64,000 bases of DNA from Streptococcus cristatus AS 1.3089 (GCF_000385925.1 NC_021175.1:1838213-1902212); one strand, 5' to 3'. Counted from the stretch's first letter, positions 1 through 10,099 are shown. Numbers and translations: made by a program. The notes: a model not told the origin generated them from the letters alone.

Positions 1-391
1 AACCACAGCCATTATTAATTTCTTCTTCGTCATTATCTGATTTCTTTAACTTAAACGTTAATTCAATCCCATAACCACTGTATTCAGGGTCTTTGCTTTC
101 TTTGGTATATAATTCTGACAAGCCATAACTCACAAAATGCCAAAAATCTCTTGCATCATAAACACTGATGCCATCAAGCGGGTCTGGACCGCCTAGCATA
201 TACTTGATAACTGTTCCATAATGAAGAGGACTGGGCTGATCAGGGTATAAACGAATAAATTCTGCATCAATCGCTTCCCATCCTGGAGCGCTATCATCTG
301 TATTTTCAACTTTAATAACAATCTTGTCTTCATCTTTCGTTGACTTCTCTTCATCAGAAGATTTCTTCTTAAAAAAATCAAACAACCCCAT
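1..391 (-). CDS. Suppressor-of-fused (SUFU) domain protein, partial (3' end beyond the window)
   Basis: This reading frame starts at ATG 391, preceded by TAAGGAG at 398-404, and runs off the left edge after 130 codons, so the C-terminus is missing. A charged, Lys/Ser/Glu-rich N-terminus (residues 1-25, starting MGLFDFFKKK) is followed by a stretch typical of bacterial SUFU-domain proteins, containing HYGTVIKYMLGGPDPLDGIS and DFWHFVSYGLSELYTKES. Members of this family are intracellular and mostly uncharacterised; some act as immunity or binding partners of secreted toxins. It lies 60 bp downstream of purN on the same strand, so it may be read from the pur operon, but nothing in the sequence links it to purine metabolism. 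Function unknown. Confidence 0.75.
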   Translation of the reverse strand, partial: MGLFDFFKKKSSDEEKSTKDEDKIVIKVENTDDSAPGWEAIDAEFIRLYPDQPSPLHYGTVIKYMLGGPDPLDGISVYDARDFWHFVSYGLSELYTKESKDPEYSGYGIELTFKLKKSDNDEEEINNGCG

Positions 392-451
392 AAATTTCTC
401 CTTAGCAGATGACTTTTAATCCTTGCCACAAAATCAGCTATGATTTCCTTC

Positions 452-1003
452 TTATTTTCGTGCAACTCCAAAGCTCTCCAGCACCTCTGGATACAACTTG
501 TACTCCGCTTCATGAATACGAGCTTCAAAGCTTTCAATGGTATCATCAGCTAATCGTGGCACACGGACTTGTTGGATAATCTTCCCAGTATCGACACCTG
601 AATCCACCCAGTGAATGGTCACACCAGACTGCTCAACACCTGCATTCCAAGCATCTTCAATCCCATGAGCTCCTGGAAACTCTGGCAAATAGGCTGGATG
701 AATGTTAATGATACGACCCTCGTAAGCAGCGAGCAAAGTCGGACCAACAATTTTCATGTAGCCTGCTAGACAAATCAAGTCAATCTGGTGTTCTTGCAAT
801 AGTTCGACAAGGGCTGCTTCGTAGTCTGCCTTGCTCTCAAACTCCTTGAGTTCAAAAGCATAGGACAGGACACCAAGCTTGTCTGCACGCTCGAGCACAT
901 AGGTATCACGATGGTCTGAAAAGACAAACTCCACCGGAAATTCTTCGGCAATCACCTGAAAATTTGAGCCATTACCAGAGGCAAAAACCGCTATTTTTTT
1001 CAT
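452..1003 (-). CDS. purN: Phosphoribosylglycinamide formyltransferase PurN
   Basis: Transfers a formyl group from 10-formyl-THF to glycinamide ribonucleotide (GAR), the third step of de novo IMP synthesis, in the cytoplasm. At 183 residues it has the usual length of the family. The N-terminal phosphate-binding segment ASGNGSNFQ is at about residues 8-16. The catalytic Asn and His lie in [11 protein letters not shown] (N100, H102) and the catalytic Asp in DSGVDTG (D138). Its ATG overlaps the purM stop by 4 bp, an arrangement typical of translational coupling. It is the last recognisable pur gene in this window. Confidence 0.96.
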   Translation of the reverse strand: MKKIAVFASGNGSNFQVIAEEFPVEFVFSDHRDTYVLERADKLGVLSYAFELKEFESKADYEAALVELLQEHQIDLICLAGYMKIVGPTLLAAYEGRIINIHPAYLPEFPGAHGIEDAWNAGVEQSGVTIHWVDSGVDTGKIIQQVRVPRLADDTIESFEARIHEAEYKLYPEVLESFGVARK

Positions 1004-2022
1004 TTGATAATGACACTTTCGTTTTCTTTCTTGACGATGCGACCAATTTCATAGACTGGTTCATCCAACAATTCCTTAACGCGATCTACATTTTCAGGTC
1101 TAACTGCCAACATGAGTCCTACGCCCATATTGAAGATTTCAAACATTTCTTCATGCTTGATCTGACCGTATTTTTCAAGGGCTTTGAAAATTGGAAGGAC
1201 TGGAACCTTGCTTTCCTCAATCTCAGCAGCCAAGTCAGCCGCAAACATGCGAGGGACATTCTCGATAAATCCACCACCAGTGATGTGGGCAATGCCGTTG
1301 ACCAACTCTTCCTTGATGAGTGGCAAGACAGCCTTGACATAGATACGAGTCGGCTCAAGAAGAACGTCCTTGAGTTGCTTGCCTTCCAATTCTGGCAAAA
1401 CTTCCTCACCCGTATAGTCAGCAAAGACACGACGGACGAGTGAGTAACCATTTGAGTGAATCCCACTTGAAGCAAGTCCGAGAAGAACATCACCTTCTGC
1501 CACTTTTGAACCATCGATGATTTGAGATTTTTCAGCCACGCCGACCGCAAAACCAGCCAAGTCATAGTCATCTGCGCCATACATACCTGGCATTTCAGCA
1601 GTTTCACCACCGATGAGGGCTGCGCCTGCCTGCACACAACCTTCTGCTACACCAGCGACGACTTGTTCTAGCTTAGCTGGTTCATTCTTCCCTGTCGCCA
1701 CATAGTCGAGGAAATAGAGGGGCTCCGCACCTGCAGCGATGATATCGTTGACACACATAGCCACACAGTCCTGCCCAATCGTGTCATGCTTGTCGTACTT
1801 GATAGCCAACATGAGCTTGGTTCCGACACCGTCAGTCCCTGAGATCAAGACAGGCTCTTTGACACCTGTCTTTGAAAGGTCAAACATGCCACCAAAGCCA
1901 CCAAGAGCTCCCATGACACCTGCACGCTCCGTACGAGCCACGTGCTTTTTGATCCGTTCAACAACTTCATAACCCGCTTCAACATCCACACCCGATTGAG
2001 CGTATGCATTTTTATTTGTCAT
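1000..2022 (-). CDS. purM: Phosphoribosylformylglycinamidine cyclo-ligase (AIR synthetase) PurM
   Basis: ATP-dependent ring closure of FGAM to aminoimidazole ribonucleotide. The protein has 340 residues, the normal length. The conserved ATP-binding loop [10 protein letters not shown] is at residues 61-70, and [11 protein letters not shown] and [12 protein letters not shown] further on are family signatures. It lies between purF (39-bp gap) and purN (4-bp overlap), all minus strand, so these genes form one transcript. The start is supported by the family N-terminus ([17 protein letters not shown]) and an upstream purine-rich site. Confidence 0.97.
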   Translation of the reverse strand: MTNKNAYAQSGVDVEAGYEVVERIKKHVARTERAGVMGALGGFGGMFDLSKTGVKEPVLISGTDGVGTKLMLAIKYDKHDTIGQDCVAMCVNDIIAAGAEPLYFLDYVATGKNEPAKLEQVVAGVAEGCVQAGAALIGGETAEMPGMYGADDYDLAGFAVGVAEKSQIIDGSKVAEGDVLLGLASSGIHSNGYSLVRRVFADYTGEEVLPELEGKQLKDVLLEPTRIYVKAVLPLIKEELVNGIAHITGGGFIENVPRMFAADLAAEIEESKVPVLPIFKALEKYGQIKHEEMFEIFNMGVGLMLAVRPENVDRVKELLDEPVYEIGRIVKKENESVIIK

Positions 2023-2061
2023 TTGTTTATTCCTTTCCTTTAATGGAAAATCATCATCCGC

Positions 2062-3504
2062 CTATTTGTAAAAACTGGTCTTGTCCCCCAAGCTTCTACG
2101 ATATTCTTCTTCGTAATCATAGAGGGGAGTTGGGTAGTCACCGTCAAAATAAGCGACACAGAGACCACCATTTGGTGCATCTGTTTCAATCCCGATAGAG
2201 TTAATCAAGCCATCAATCGAAAGATAGGTCAGGCTATCCGCACCAATGATTTGGCAAGTTTCTTCAACTGTATGATTGGCTGCAATCAGCTCCTGACGCG
2301 TCTGGATATCAATTCCGTAGAAACATGGATAAGCTAGCGCAGGACTTCCAATAGCAACGTGAACCTCCGTCGCCCCTGCTTCTTTCAAAAGCTGAACGAT
2401 ACGGCGAGAGGTTGTCCCACGAACAATGGAATCATCCACCATAACCACACGTTTGCCTTTGACAACGCCTGAAACGGCAGATAGCTTCATCCGCACACCT
2501 TGCTCTCGCAACTCTTGAGTCGGTTGGATAAAGGTACGTTGGGTGTATTGGTTCTTGATGAGTCCCATTTCATTTGGCAAACCTGATTCTTCCGCAAAGC
2601 CCATGGCTGCGCTAAGTGATGAGTTTGGCACACCGACCACGATATCGGCTTCATGTTTGAATTCACGCGCTAGTTGGGCACCCATACGTTTTCGAGCAGT
2701 ATGGACATTGACACCATGGATATTGGAGTCAGGACGGGCAAAGTAGATATACTCCATAGAGCAAATCGCGAGCTGAGTATCATTTGTGTAGCTATCATAC
2801 TGGATACCATTGTCGTCAATAATGACAATCTCGCCTGGTTTCACATCGCGAATCCACTCAGCACCGATTACTTCAAAGGCACAGGTTTCAGATGAAACCA
2901 CGACTGCTCCATTGGCCATTTTTCCGATCGAAAGAGGACGAAAACCATTAGGGTCAAGGGCAGCAATCAACTTGTCCTCAAACAGCAAGATATAAGCAAA
3001 GCCACCTTTGACAAGACTAAGTGCTTCCTTGATTTTGCCCATCAGACTTGGATTGTGACTACGGCGAATCAAGTGAGCCAAGATTTCCGAGTCCGAAGTC
3101 GCGCTGAAAATCGCTCCTCTTTGTTCTAATTCTTGCTTGAGAGATTCTGCATTGGTCAGATTTCCATTATGAGCCAAGCCAAACTGCATATCATGAAAGC
3201 GGAAAAGGAAAGGTTGGATATTGTCTACAGAAGCTTCTCCCGCAGTCGCATAACGCACGTGTCCAATCGCTCCAGTCCCTGTCAATTTATCCAAATTAGC
3301 AGGATTTCTGAACACTTCTGATAAAAGCCCCATATCGCGATGACGCTTTAATGTCCCTTGGTCATTGGAGAGGATCCCTGCCCCCTCCTGACCACGGTGC
3401 TGAAGACTGTGGAGCCCAAAATAGGTCATTTTAGCAGCATCTGGATGCCCCCAGATACCAAAAACGCCACATTCTTCATTAAGAGATTTTACTTCGTATG
3501 TCAT
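2062..3504 (-). CDS. purF: Amidophosphoribosyltransferase PurF
   Basis: Makes phosphoribosylamine from PRPP and glutamine, the committed step of purine synthesis. At 480 residues it has the usual size. The N-terminal nucleophile Cys follows an 11-residue propeptide (NEECGVFGIWG, C12), marking the type II glutamine amidotransferase domain. The C-terminal phosphoribosyltransferase domain carries the PRPP motif VVMVDDSIVRGTTS at about residues 353-366. It lies 14 bp downstream of purL in the same operon. In related enzymes purine nucleotides inhibit the activity; no allosteric features can be judged here. Confidence 0.97.
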   Translation of the reverse strand: MTYEVKSLNEECGVFGIWGHPDAAKMTYFGLHSLQHRGQEGAGILSNDQGTLKRHRDMGLLSEVFRNPANLDKLTGTGAIGHVRYATAGEASVDNIQPFLFRFHDMQFGLAHNGNLTNAESLKQELEQRGAIFSATSDSEILAHLIRRSHNPSLMGKIKEALSLVKGGFAYILLFEDKLIAALDPNGFRPLSIGKMANGAVVVSSETCAFEVIGAEWIRDVKPGEIVIIDDNGIQYDSYTNDTQLAICSMEYIYFARPDSNIHGVNVHTARKRMGAQLAREFKHEADIVVGVPNSSLSAAMGFAEESGLPNEMGLIKNQYTQRTFIQPTQELREQGVRMKLSAVSGVVKGKRVVMVDDSIVRGTTSRRIVQLLKEAGATEVHVAIGSPALAYPCFYGIDIQTRQELIAANHTVEETCQIIGADSLTYLSIDGLINSIGIETDAPNGGLCVAYFDGDYPTPLYDYEEEYRRSLGDKTSFYK

Positions 3505-3518
3505 TTTTATACCTAATT

Positions 3519-6500
3519 TTATTTCCCTGTGAAATAACGCACAGCTGACGCGAACAGATGCTGGTCTTTATTCCCTGGGATGTTTTGGAAGAGACCGTCT
3601 TCATAACGTTCTGAGTGGCCCATCTTACCGATGATTTGGCCGTTCTTGCTGGTAATTCCTTCGATAGCGTTGACTGAACCATTTGGATTGTACTTGGAAT
3701 CCATAGTTGGTTTTCCGTCAAAGTCCACGTATTGGCTAAAGATCTGACCATTGTCACGGAGCTCCGCAAATTCCTCCGCCGTCACGACAAACTTCCCTTC
3801 ACCGTGCGAAACAGGAATAGCGTGGATATCGCCCACTTGCACCCCAGCCAACCATGGCGAGTTAGTATTGGCAATGCGGGTTTCCACCATCTTGGCCACG
3901 TGTTGGTTAGCATCATTGTAGAAGAGAGTTGGGCTAGTGCTAGTGGCATTCTCAAAGTTCCCGTATGGAAGAAGACCTGATTTTACGAGAGCTTGGAATC
4001 CATTACAGATACCGATAATCAAGCCACCACGAGCAATAAAGCTATCAATGGCTGCACGCACTTTTTCATTGAGCAGGATGTTGACGATAAACTTAGCGGA
4101 TCCATCTGGCTCATCTGCAGCTGAGAAACCACCTGCAAAGAAGAGGATGTTAGCCTTACCAATATTGTCAACCATGGCTTCAACTGATTTGACAATAGCT
4201 TCTTCATTCAAGGTTACGAATGGCACCAAGTTGACCTCTGCACCTTCTTTTTCAAAGGCCTTGGCCGAGTCATATTCTGAGTTGGTTCCTGGGAAGACTG
4301 GGATGTAAACCACAGGTTTTTCAATAGTTTCTTTGGCTTTGATGACTGTGTCAGAAGTGACAGCTGGAACTTCTGACAATTCTTTTGCTTGGGCAAATTC
4401 GGTAGGATAAACTGCTTCCAATGTCCCTTGGAAGGCACTGTCTAGTTTGTCTCCATCTAGCTTCACGCCGTTGACAAGGAGTGTAAAATCTACTTTTGTC
4501 TGACCAATCTTCTCCACCCCAACGATTTCTTCAGGAGATGTGAAGACAAATCCACCTAATTGAGCTGTCAAAGCCGTTTCAAGATCAGGCAAGATTACCT
4601 CTGCACCGATATGATTTCCAAAAGTAGCAAGAGCCAAGCTTTCAAGGACACCACCATATTTAACAGCTGAAGCCGCCGTCACCTTATGAGCTTTTTGAAT
4701 GGCTTCAAATTGAGCAAAATTAGACTTAATAAGTTCAAAATCAATTTCTGCAGAGAGAGCTTGACCTGGGATGTAGTAGATGTTTTCACCGGCAGTCTTA
4801 AACTCAGGAGAGAGCACCTTGCGGTTATCTGCTGTTGTCACCCCAAAGGCAACCAAGGTTGGTGGCACCGTCAATTCTTCAAAGGTACCAGACATAGAGT
4901 CCTTACCACCGATAGATGGCAAACCAAGTTGAAGTTGTGCTTCGATAGAGCCTAGAAGAGCTGCTACTGGCTGACCAAAACGCTCTGCTTGCTTGTCCAT
5001 CCGCTCGAAGTACTCTTGGTAAGAGAAACGAGCCTTAGACCAGTTAGCACCAGCAGCCACCAAACGAGCAGTTGCTTCGATAACTGCATAGGCAGCACCG
5101 TGGTATGGAGACCATTCAGCTACATATGGATTGAATCCTTGAGCCATGACGGACGCAGTATGAGTCACACCATGTTGAACTGGTAATTTCTGCACAGATG
5201 CCTCAGTTGGTGTGAGTTGGTAGCGACCACCAAGTGGGTGGTTGACTGTAGAACGACCAACAGAACAGTCAAAGATAGTTTGTAAACCTTTTTGACTAGC
5301 ATGGTTGAGATCAGATAGAACCGCAAGGGTATCAGCTTCAAGTTTGTCAGCGCTTGTTGTACGCTCCTCTGGGAGCTTGACATCCTTATCCACAACCTTG
5401 GCATCGACGACCACGCGCACACCATTGGTATCAAGGAAACGACGTTCCAAGTCAACAATGGTTTCACCATTCCAGTGCATGACTAGATTTGGTTTTTCAG
5501 TCACTGTCGCAACCACAACAGCGTCAATATTTTCTTTGTTACATTCTGCAACAAAGGCATCTACATCCTCAGGACGAACCACGACCGCCATCCGTTCTTG
5601 TGATTCAGAGATGGCAATTTCGGTACCATTTAAGCCTTGGTATTTAAGAGGAACCTTGTTGAGGTCGATTTCAAGACCGTCTGCCAATTCACCGATAGCC
5701 ACACAGACACCACCTGCACCAAAGTCATTGGATTTTTTGATGAGACGAGTGACATCGCCATTACGGAAGAGGCGTTGAATCTTACGTTCTTCAATGGCAT
5801 TCCCCTTTTGAACCTCAGCTCCAGCAGTCTCCACAGACTCCACTGTTTGAACCTTAGAAGAACCTGTCGCACCACCGACACCATCACGTCCAGTCTTACC
5901 ACCAAGCAGGATAATGACATCGTCCGCTTCTGGTTTTTCACGGACAACATTTTCCTTAGGAGCCGCACCGACAACGGCACCAAGCTCCATGCGTTTGGCT
6001 ACAAAGCCTGGGTGGAAGTATTCACGAACATAGGTCGTCGCAAGACCGATTTGGTTCCCGTATGAAGAATAACCATGAGCAGCTGTTTTAGAAATAACTT
6101 GTTGTGGCAGTTTACCAGCACGTGTTTCCGAAATCGGTGCTGTAATATCACCAGCACCCGAGATACGCATGGCTTGGTAGACATATGAGCGACCTGACAA
6201 TGGGTCACGAATAGCGCCACCGATACAAGTAGCCGCTCCACCAAAGGGTTCAATTTCTGTTGGGTGGTTGTGGGTTTCATTCTTGAACATGAGGAGCCAT
6301 GGTTCTTTGACACCATTAACATCTACTTCAATTTCAACCGAACAAGCATTGATCTCATCAGACACTTCCATGTCATCCAAACGACCATTGGCACGCTCAT
6401 AACGCCCGAAAATAGTCGCCATATCCATCAAGGTTTGTGGTTTCTCCGAGCGCCCCAACTCCTCACGCATGGCAATATACTTATCATAGGTCGCCTGCAA

Positions 6501-7244
6501 TTGCTTTTGGAATTTAGAAGCTGAGAAATCAATCTGTTTCAACTCAGTCTCAAAAGTCGTGTGACGACAGTGGTCAGACCAGTAAGTGTCCAAAACCTTG
6601 AGTTCTGTTTCCGTCGGCACGCGCCCAATTGACTTGAAGTAGTCTTGGATAAAGAGCAAATCATCCACTTCCATGGCCATCCCTTGCTCAGCCTTGTAGC
6701 GGGCAAAGTCTTCTGCTGTATAGCTTTCAAAGAAAGTCAATTTTGGAATGGTCTTGTCTGACTCTGAAAATTCCTGCTTGGCAATCCCTGTTGTGATATC
6801 CTTGAAACGAGAATCCACTGGATTGAGCAGGTAGTTCTTGACCGCTTCTAGCTCAGTCGCATCGATATCCTTATTGACCAAGTAAAGTTGAGCTGTGTTG
6901 ACCGTTACATCACTTGAACTACCAAGCAAGAGCAAGGCTTCTTGTGAAGATGCTGCACGTTGGTCAAACTGTCCTGGCAGGCTTTCAATGGCAAAGAAAG
7001 CATAGTTAGCAAGATCAGCGTGCACAGCCGCTTCATCCAAGACATGGTCGGTCACCTGCTCAGAGAAGATGTGTTTCTCTGCGGGCGCAAACAAATCCTC
7101 TGCCAAATCAAAGACATCATACACTTGCACGATGCGAATACTTTTCAAGGTTGAAAGTCCCAAGTTGTGCTGGAGTTCTCTCACCAAACTCTCTGACTTG
7201 ACCTGAAAATCAGCCTTTTTTTCAACAAAAATACGTTTATCCAT
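3519..7244 (-). CDS. purL: Phosphoribosylformylglycinamidine synthase PurL (large, single-chain type)
   Basis: Converts FGAR to FGAM with ATP and glutamine. This is the long one-chain form (1241 residues) in which synthetase and glutaminase are fused, rather than the PurS/PurL/PurQ three-subunit form of Bacillus. The C-terminal glutaminase has its nucleophile in GICNGFQ (Cys near residue 1080) and the His/Glu of the triad in MGHSERYE (near 1210). Two synthetase halves precede it (NETHNHPTEIEPFGGAATC; GGKDSMSG). ATG 7244 is preferred because it gives the family N-terminus MDKRIFVEKK; a TTG one codon earlier has slightly better spacing from the Shine-Dalgarno AAGGA. A relic of the purC end lies upstream. 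Confidence 0.97.
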   Translation of the reverse strand: MDKRIFVEKKADFQVKSESLVRELQHNLGLSTLKSIRIVQVYDVFDLAEDLFAPAEKHIFSEQVTDHVLDEAAVHADLANYAFFAIESLPGQFDQRAASSQEALLLLGSSSDVTVNTAQLYLVNKDIDATELEAVKNYLLNPVDSRFKDITTGIAKQEFSESDKTIPKLTFFESYTAEDFARYKAEQGMAMEVDDLLFIQDYFKSIGRVPTETELKVLDTYWSDHCRHTTFETELKQIDFSASKFQKQLQATYDKYIAMREELGRSEKPQTLMDMATIFGRYERANGRLDDMEVSDEINACSVEIEVDVNGVKEPWLLMFKNETHNHPTEIEPFGGAATCIGGAIRDPLSGRSYVYQAMRISGAGDITAPISETRAGKLPQQVISKTAAHGYSSYGNQIGLATTYVREYFHPGFVAKRMELGAVVGAAPKENVVREKPEADDVIILLGGKTGRDGVGGATGSSKVQTVESVETAGAEVQKGNAIEERKIQRLFRNGDVTRLIKKSNDFGAGGVCVAIGELADGLEIDLNKVPLKYQGLNGTEIAISESQERMAVVVRPEDVDAFVAECNKENIDAVVVATVTEKPNLVMHWNGETIVDLERRFLDTNGVRVVVDAKVVDKDVKLPEERTTSADKLEADTLAVLSDLNHASQKGLQTIFDCSVGRSTVNHPLGGRYQLTPTEASVQKLPVQHGVTHTASVMAQGFNPYVAEWSPYHGAAYAVIEATARLVAAGANWSKARFSYQEYFERMDKQAERFGQPVAALLGSIEAQLQLGLPSIGGKDSMSGTFEELTVPPTLVAFGVTTADNRKVLSPEFKTAGENIYYIPGQALSAEIDFELIKSNFAQFEAIQKAHKVTAASAVKYGGVLESLALATFGNHIGAEVILPDLETALTAQLGGFVFTSPEEIVGVEKIGQTKVDFTLLVNGVKLDGDKLDSAFQGTLEAVYPTEFAQAKELSEVPAVTSDTVIKAKETIEKPVVYIPVFPGTNSEYDSAKAFEKEGAEVNLVPFVTLNEEAIVKSVEAMVDNIGKANILFFAGGFSAADEPDGSAKFIVNILLNEKVRAAIDSFIARGGLIIGICNGFQALVKSGLLPYGNFENATSTSPTLFYNDANQHVAKMVETRIANTNSPWLAGVQVGDIHAIPVSHGEGKFVVTAEEFAELRDNGQIFSQYVDFDGKPTMDSKYNPNGSVNAIEGITSKNGQIIGKMGHSERYEDGLFQNIPGNKDQHLFASAVRYFTGK

Positions 7245-7300
7245 CAATTCTTATTCCTTTATTTCAGCTCTTGCAATGTTCCCAAATGACCTTAAAGGTG

Positions 7301-7372
7301 TTATTTTAAACCTTGCAACTTCTCCCAAACAATCTCGTAAACATCTGTCAATTCACCCAAGCCACGACGGAG
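7301..7372 (-). pseudogene. Relic of a second purC 3' end
   Basis: Read on the minus strand this segment encodes [18 protein letters not shown] followed by QGLK and a TAA stop at 7301-7303. These are the last 22 residues of the intact PurC next door with one change (I for V). About ten of the 22 codons differ synonymously from the intact gene, so it is not a recent copy. There is no start codon or ribosome-binding site. It sits exactly where a native purC would end, just before purL. I read it as the remnant of an earlier purC allele left when a diverged purC was acquired by recombination, but only the sequence similarity is directly seen. Confidence 0.88.
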
Positions 7373-7374
7373 TG

Positions 7375-7395
7375 AAAAGGTCTGGGAGACCTTTT
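7375..7395 (-). other. Perfect 9-bp hairpin between purC and the purC relic
   Basis: AAAAGGTCT - GGG - AGACCTTTT forms a perfect stem with a three-base loop, immediately upstream of the relic in the purC-purL spacer. There is no long T-run after the minus-strand stem (CCTTTTCACTCC), so termination would be partial at best. It could affect purL expression relative to purC or stabilise the upstream message. Confidence 0.5.
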
Positions 7396-7445
7396 CAGCC
7401 TGAGTCCTTTTATTTGAGAGACGAAGGTTTTCCGTTACCAACAGA

Positions 7446-8153
7446 CTATTTTAATCCTTGTAACTTCTCCCAGACAACTTCATAAACGTCTGTTAGTTCT
7501 CCCAATCCCCTACGGAAAACATCCTTGTCCATGTGGTTGCCATCCGCATCCCACAAACGGCAGTTGTCTGGTGAAAATTCGTCTGCCAAGATAATCTCGC
7601 CATCCTTGTCAAAACCAAACTCTAGCTTAAAATCAATCAACTTAAGACCAATCTCAGCAAACCAAGCTTTCAAAAGTTCATTGATACGACGCGTTTCTTC
7701 CTTCAAGTAAGCAATCTGCTGGTCATCCGCAATTTTAAGGAATTTCACATGCTCGTCATTGATAAAAGGATCATCCAAATCATCATTTTTATAGTAAAAT
7801 TCGACAATTGGAGTCTCAAATGCGATACCTTCTTCTACGCCAAAACGTTTTGAAAAGGAACCAGCCGTGTAGTTGCGGAGCACAACTTCCAGAGGAATAA
7901 TGTCAACTTTTTTATTAAGCTGATCTGTATCTGAGATTTTCTCGATAAAATGCGTTGCTACATCGGCAGCGTTCAACTTTTCAAAGATAAAGGCTGAAAT
8001 CTGATTATTTAACACTCCCTTGCCCGCAATCTGCTCCTTCTTGACACCGTTAAAAGCAGTCGCCTGATCCTTGTAGCGGGACAAAATCACCTGCTCATCT
8101 TCTGTCGCAAAAATATCCTTTGCTTTTCCCGAATATAACAACTTGTTTGACAT
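7446..8153 (-). CDS. purC: SAICAR synthase PurC
   Basis: Ligates aspartate to CAIR with ATP, giving SAICAR. The protein has 235 residues, normal for the family. The N-terminal [14 protein letters not shown] is the nucleotide-binding start; [20 protein letters not shown] and DNCRLWD are signature segments of the active site. It is the first gene of the pur operon in this window: promoter elements lie at 8187-8215 and the glnA terminator lies beyond. The C-terminal 22 codons recur as a diverged relic at 7301-7372, suggesting that this allele may have come from a related streptococcus. Confidence 0.97.
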   Translation of the reverse strand: MSNKLLYSGKAKDIFATEDEQVILSRYKDQATAFNGVKKEQIAGKGVLNNQISAFIFEKLNAADVATHFIEKISDTDQLNKKVDIIPLEVVLRNYTAGSFSKRFGVEEGIAFETPIVEFYYKNDDLDDPFINDEHVKFLKIADDQQIAYLKEETRRINELLKAWFAEIGLKLIDFKLEFGFDKDGEIILADEFSPDNCRLWDADGNHMDKDVFRRGLGELTDVYEVVWEKLQGLK

Positions 8154-8186
8154 TTTATTATTCGCCTTTCGTGCTTTTATGCTTTA

Positions 8187-8215
8187 AGTTTATCACTTTT
8201 AAATATATTTTACAA
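8187..8215 (-). promoter_or_regulatory. Probable purC (pur operon) promoter
   Basis: On the minus strand there is a -35 TTGTAA (8210-8215), a 17-bp spacer, and an extended -10 TGATAAACT (hexamer 8187-8192). It lies about 35-60 bp upstream of the purC ATG with no other gene between. Confidence 0.6.
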
Positions 8216-8222
8216 GTATTCC

Positions 8223-8231
8223 CCGTACATT
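8223..8231 (+). promoter_or_regulatory. Weak PurBox-like site upstream of the purC promoter
   Basis: CCGTACATT matches the PurBox core CCGAACATT at eight of nine positions and lies just upstream of the -35. PurBoxes are the sites of PurR, which in lactococci and streptococci controls pur genes in response to PRPP. A second candidate core (CGAA at 8237-8240) is poor. The match is weak and may be chance. Confidence 0.25.
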
Positions 8232-8300
8232 GCAGACGAAAAAACATGAAAAAAATTGGAAATACAACATTTAAAAACTGAAAATATCTTGTTTCCATAC

Positions 8301-8326
8301 AAAAACAGGACTTTTTCAAGTCCTGT
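8301..8326 (-). terminator. Rho-independent terminator of glnR-glnA
   Basis: ACAGGACTT - TTTC - AAGTCCTGT is a perfect 9-bp stem 12 bp past the glnA stop. On the minus strand it is followed by a run of five T. Confidence 0.85.
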
Positions 8327-8337
8327 TCTAGAATTCA

Positions 8338-9684
8338 TTAATATAAGTCCAAATAATTATCAATTTCCCATTGGGAAACGAAGGTCGCATAGCTAGCCCA
8401 TTCAATCCGCTTGGCTTCAACAAAGCTAGTGTAGATATGATTGCCCAAAGCTGCCTTGACGACCTCATCTTCGGTTAAAGCCTTAAGGGCATTATGGAGA
8501 GTAGATGGCAGGTCTGTAATACCAGCTTCCTTACGCTCCTCAGCTGTCATCACATAGATATTTTCCTCGATTGGAGCTGGCGCTTCGATTTTATTTTCCA
8601 CTCCATGCAGTCCCACTTCTAGGAGCACTGCCATAGCAATATAAGGATTAGCCATCGGGTCTACTGAACGCAACTCCAAGCGAGTTCCCATACCACGTGA
8701 TGCTGGTACTCGAACCAAAGGTGAGCGATTTTGCCCAGCCCAAGCGATGTAAACTGGCGCTTCAAAGCCAGGCACCAAACGTTTATAAGAGTTGACCGTC
8801 GGATTCATGATAGCCGTATAGTTATAGGCATGCTTAATCAAACCACCCAAGAAATAATAGGCTGTCTCAGACAACTGCATTCCTTTTGGATCTTCTGGAT
8901 CATAAAAAGCATTATTACCATCTTGGTCAAAGAGGGACATATTGCAGTGCATACCAGAACCAGCAATACCAAACTTGGGCTTAGCCATGAAGGTCGCATA
9001 AAGGCCGTGCTTACGAGCAATGGTTTTAACAACCAGCTTGAAAATCTGAATCTTATCACAAGCTCGTAGCACCTCATCATATTTAAAGTCAATCTCGTGC
9101 TGACCGACTGCTACCTCGTGGTGACTAGCTTCCACTTCAAAGCCCATCTTGGTCAAGACATTGACAATTTCCCGACGCGTATTGTCCGCCAAGTCTGTCG
9201 GTGCCAAGTCAAAGTAGCCACCCTTATCATTCACTTCCAGTGTCGGATCGCCATTTTCATCCAATTTGAAAAGGAAGAATTCTGGCTCTGGTCCAAGGTT
9301 GAAGGATTTGAACCCTACTTCCTCCATATGTTTGAGAGCCCGCTTGAGATTGCTGCGAGGATCTCCTGGAAAGGGAACATGTTCTGTCGTGTAAACATCA
9401 CAGATCAAGCCTGCTACACTACCATTTTCATCTCCCCAAGGGAAAACTGTCCAAGTATCCAAATCAGGATATAGATACATGTCAGATTCATTGATCCGGA
9501 CAAATCCCTCAATGGACGAACCGTCAAACATGGCCTTATTTGACAAGACCTTTTCAAGCTGCTCATCCGTTGCTGGAATTTCAACGTTTTTCATGGTTCC
9601 CAAAATATCAGAGAACATAAGACGGATGAAAGTAACGTTTCTTTCTTTTACTTCGCGACGAATATCAGCTGCTGTAATGGGCAT
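8338..9684 (-). CDS. glnA: Type I glutamine synthetase GlnA
   Basis: ATP-dependent amidation of glutamate with ammonia; the main ammonia-assimilating enzyme, and in Firmicutes also the partner that signals nitrogen status to GlnR. The protein has 448 residues, the short GSI-alpha size. Visible motifs: the metal/glutamate segment [11 protein letters not shown], the ATP region [19 protein letters not shown], and the latch and arginine-binding segment [10 protein letters not shown]. The C-terminus ends [11 protein letters not shown] as in Gram-positive enzymes, without an adenylylation insert. It is the second gene of glnR-glnA (29-bp gap with an AAGGAG site) and has its own terminator. Confidence 0.97.
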   Translation of the reverse strand: MPITAADIRREVKERNVTFIRLMFSDILGTMKNVEIPATDEQLEKVLSNKAMFDGSSIEGFVRINESDMYLYPDLDTWTVFPWGDENGSVAGLICDVYTTEHVPFPGDPRSNLKRALKHMEEVGFKSFNLGPEPEFFLFKLDENGDPTLEVNDKGGYFDLAPTDLADNTRREIVNVLTKMGFEVEASHHEVAVGQHEIDFKYDEVLRACDKIQIFKLVVKTIARKHGLYATFMAKPKFGIAGSGMHCNMSLFDQDGNNAFYDPEDPKGMQLSETAYYFLGGLIKHAYNYTAIMNPTVNSYKRLVPGFEAPVYIAWAGQNRSPLVRVPASRGMGTRLELRSVDPMANPYIAMAVLLEVGLHGVENKIEAPAPIEENIYVMTAEERKEAGITDLPSTLHNALKALTEDEVVKAALGNHIYTSFVEAKRIEWASYATFVSQWEIDNYLDLY

Positions 9685-9713
9685 GGGTAACTCCTTATAG
9701 TTTTAAAAATAGT

Positions 9714-10079
9714 TTATGATCGACGCATGTGACCAAAAGTTGGCAGAGAAGAACCAAAACGACCTTGCTGTAAAATATCATTGTGGAGGGCCCGACGGAC
9801 TTCCTTTTCACTAATCGTTTTATGGGATTTAGCTTCACGTTCAGCATATTTCTTTTTGATAGCGGCGATATTATAACCTTCAGAAATATAATCCTTAATT
9901 TCCAAAAGTCGATCCATATCATTCAAGGAATACATCCGACGATTGCCCTCATTCCGAACGGGGGTAATCAGATTTTGCTCCTCATAATACCGAATCTGAC
10001 GGGCAGATAAGTCCGTCAACTTCATAACGCTACCTATTGGAAAGACTGCCATATTTCGGCGAAACTCTTTTTCCTTCAT
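9714..10079 (-). CDS. glnR: MerR-family nitrogen regulator GlnR
   Basis: Represses nitrogen-assimilation genes, including its own operon, when glutamine is plentiful. The 121-residue protein has the MerR-type helix-turn-helix near the N-terminus (VMKLTDLSARQIRYYEEQNL, about residues 18-37), then the wing NRRMYSLNDMDRLLEIKDYI. The C-terminal tail (QGRFGSSLPTFGHMRRS) is the region that in Bacillus relatives interacts with glutamine synthetase. A perfect GlnR box lies upstream of its promoter, consistent with autoregulation. Confidence 0.96.
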   Translation of the reverse strand: MKEKEFRRNMAVFPIGSVMKLTDLSARQIRYYEEQNLITPVRNEGNRRMYSLNDMDRLLEIKDYISEGYNIAAIKKKYAEREAKSHKTISEKEVRRALHNDILQQGRFGSSLPTFGHMRRS

Positions 10080-10099
10080 CTTTTTCCTCTCTATGCACT

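Noticed and set aside
1119..1637. Long open frame antisense or out of frame within purM
   Set aside because: It lies inside the well-conserved purM gene in another frame and has no ribosome site; the protein looks like nothing but frame noise.
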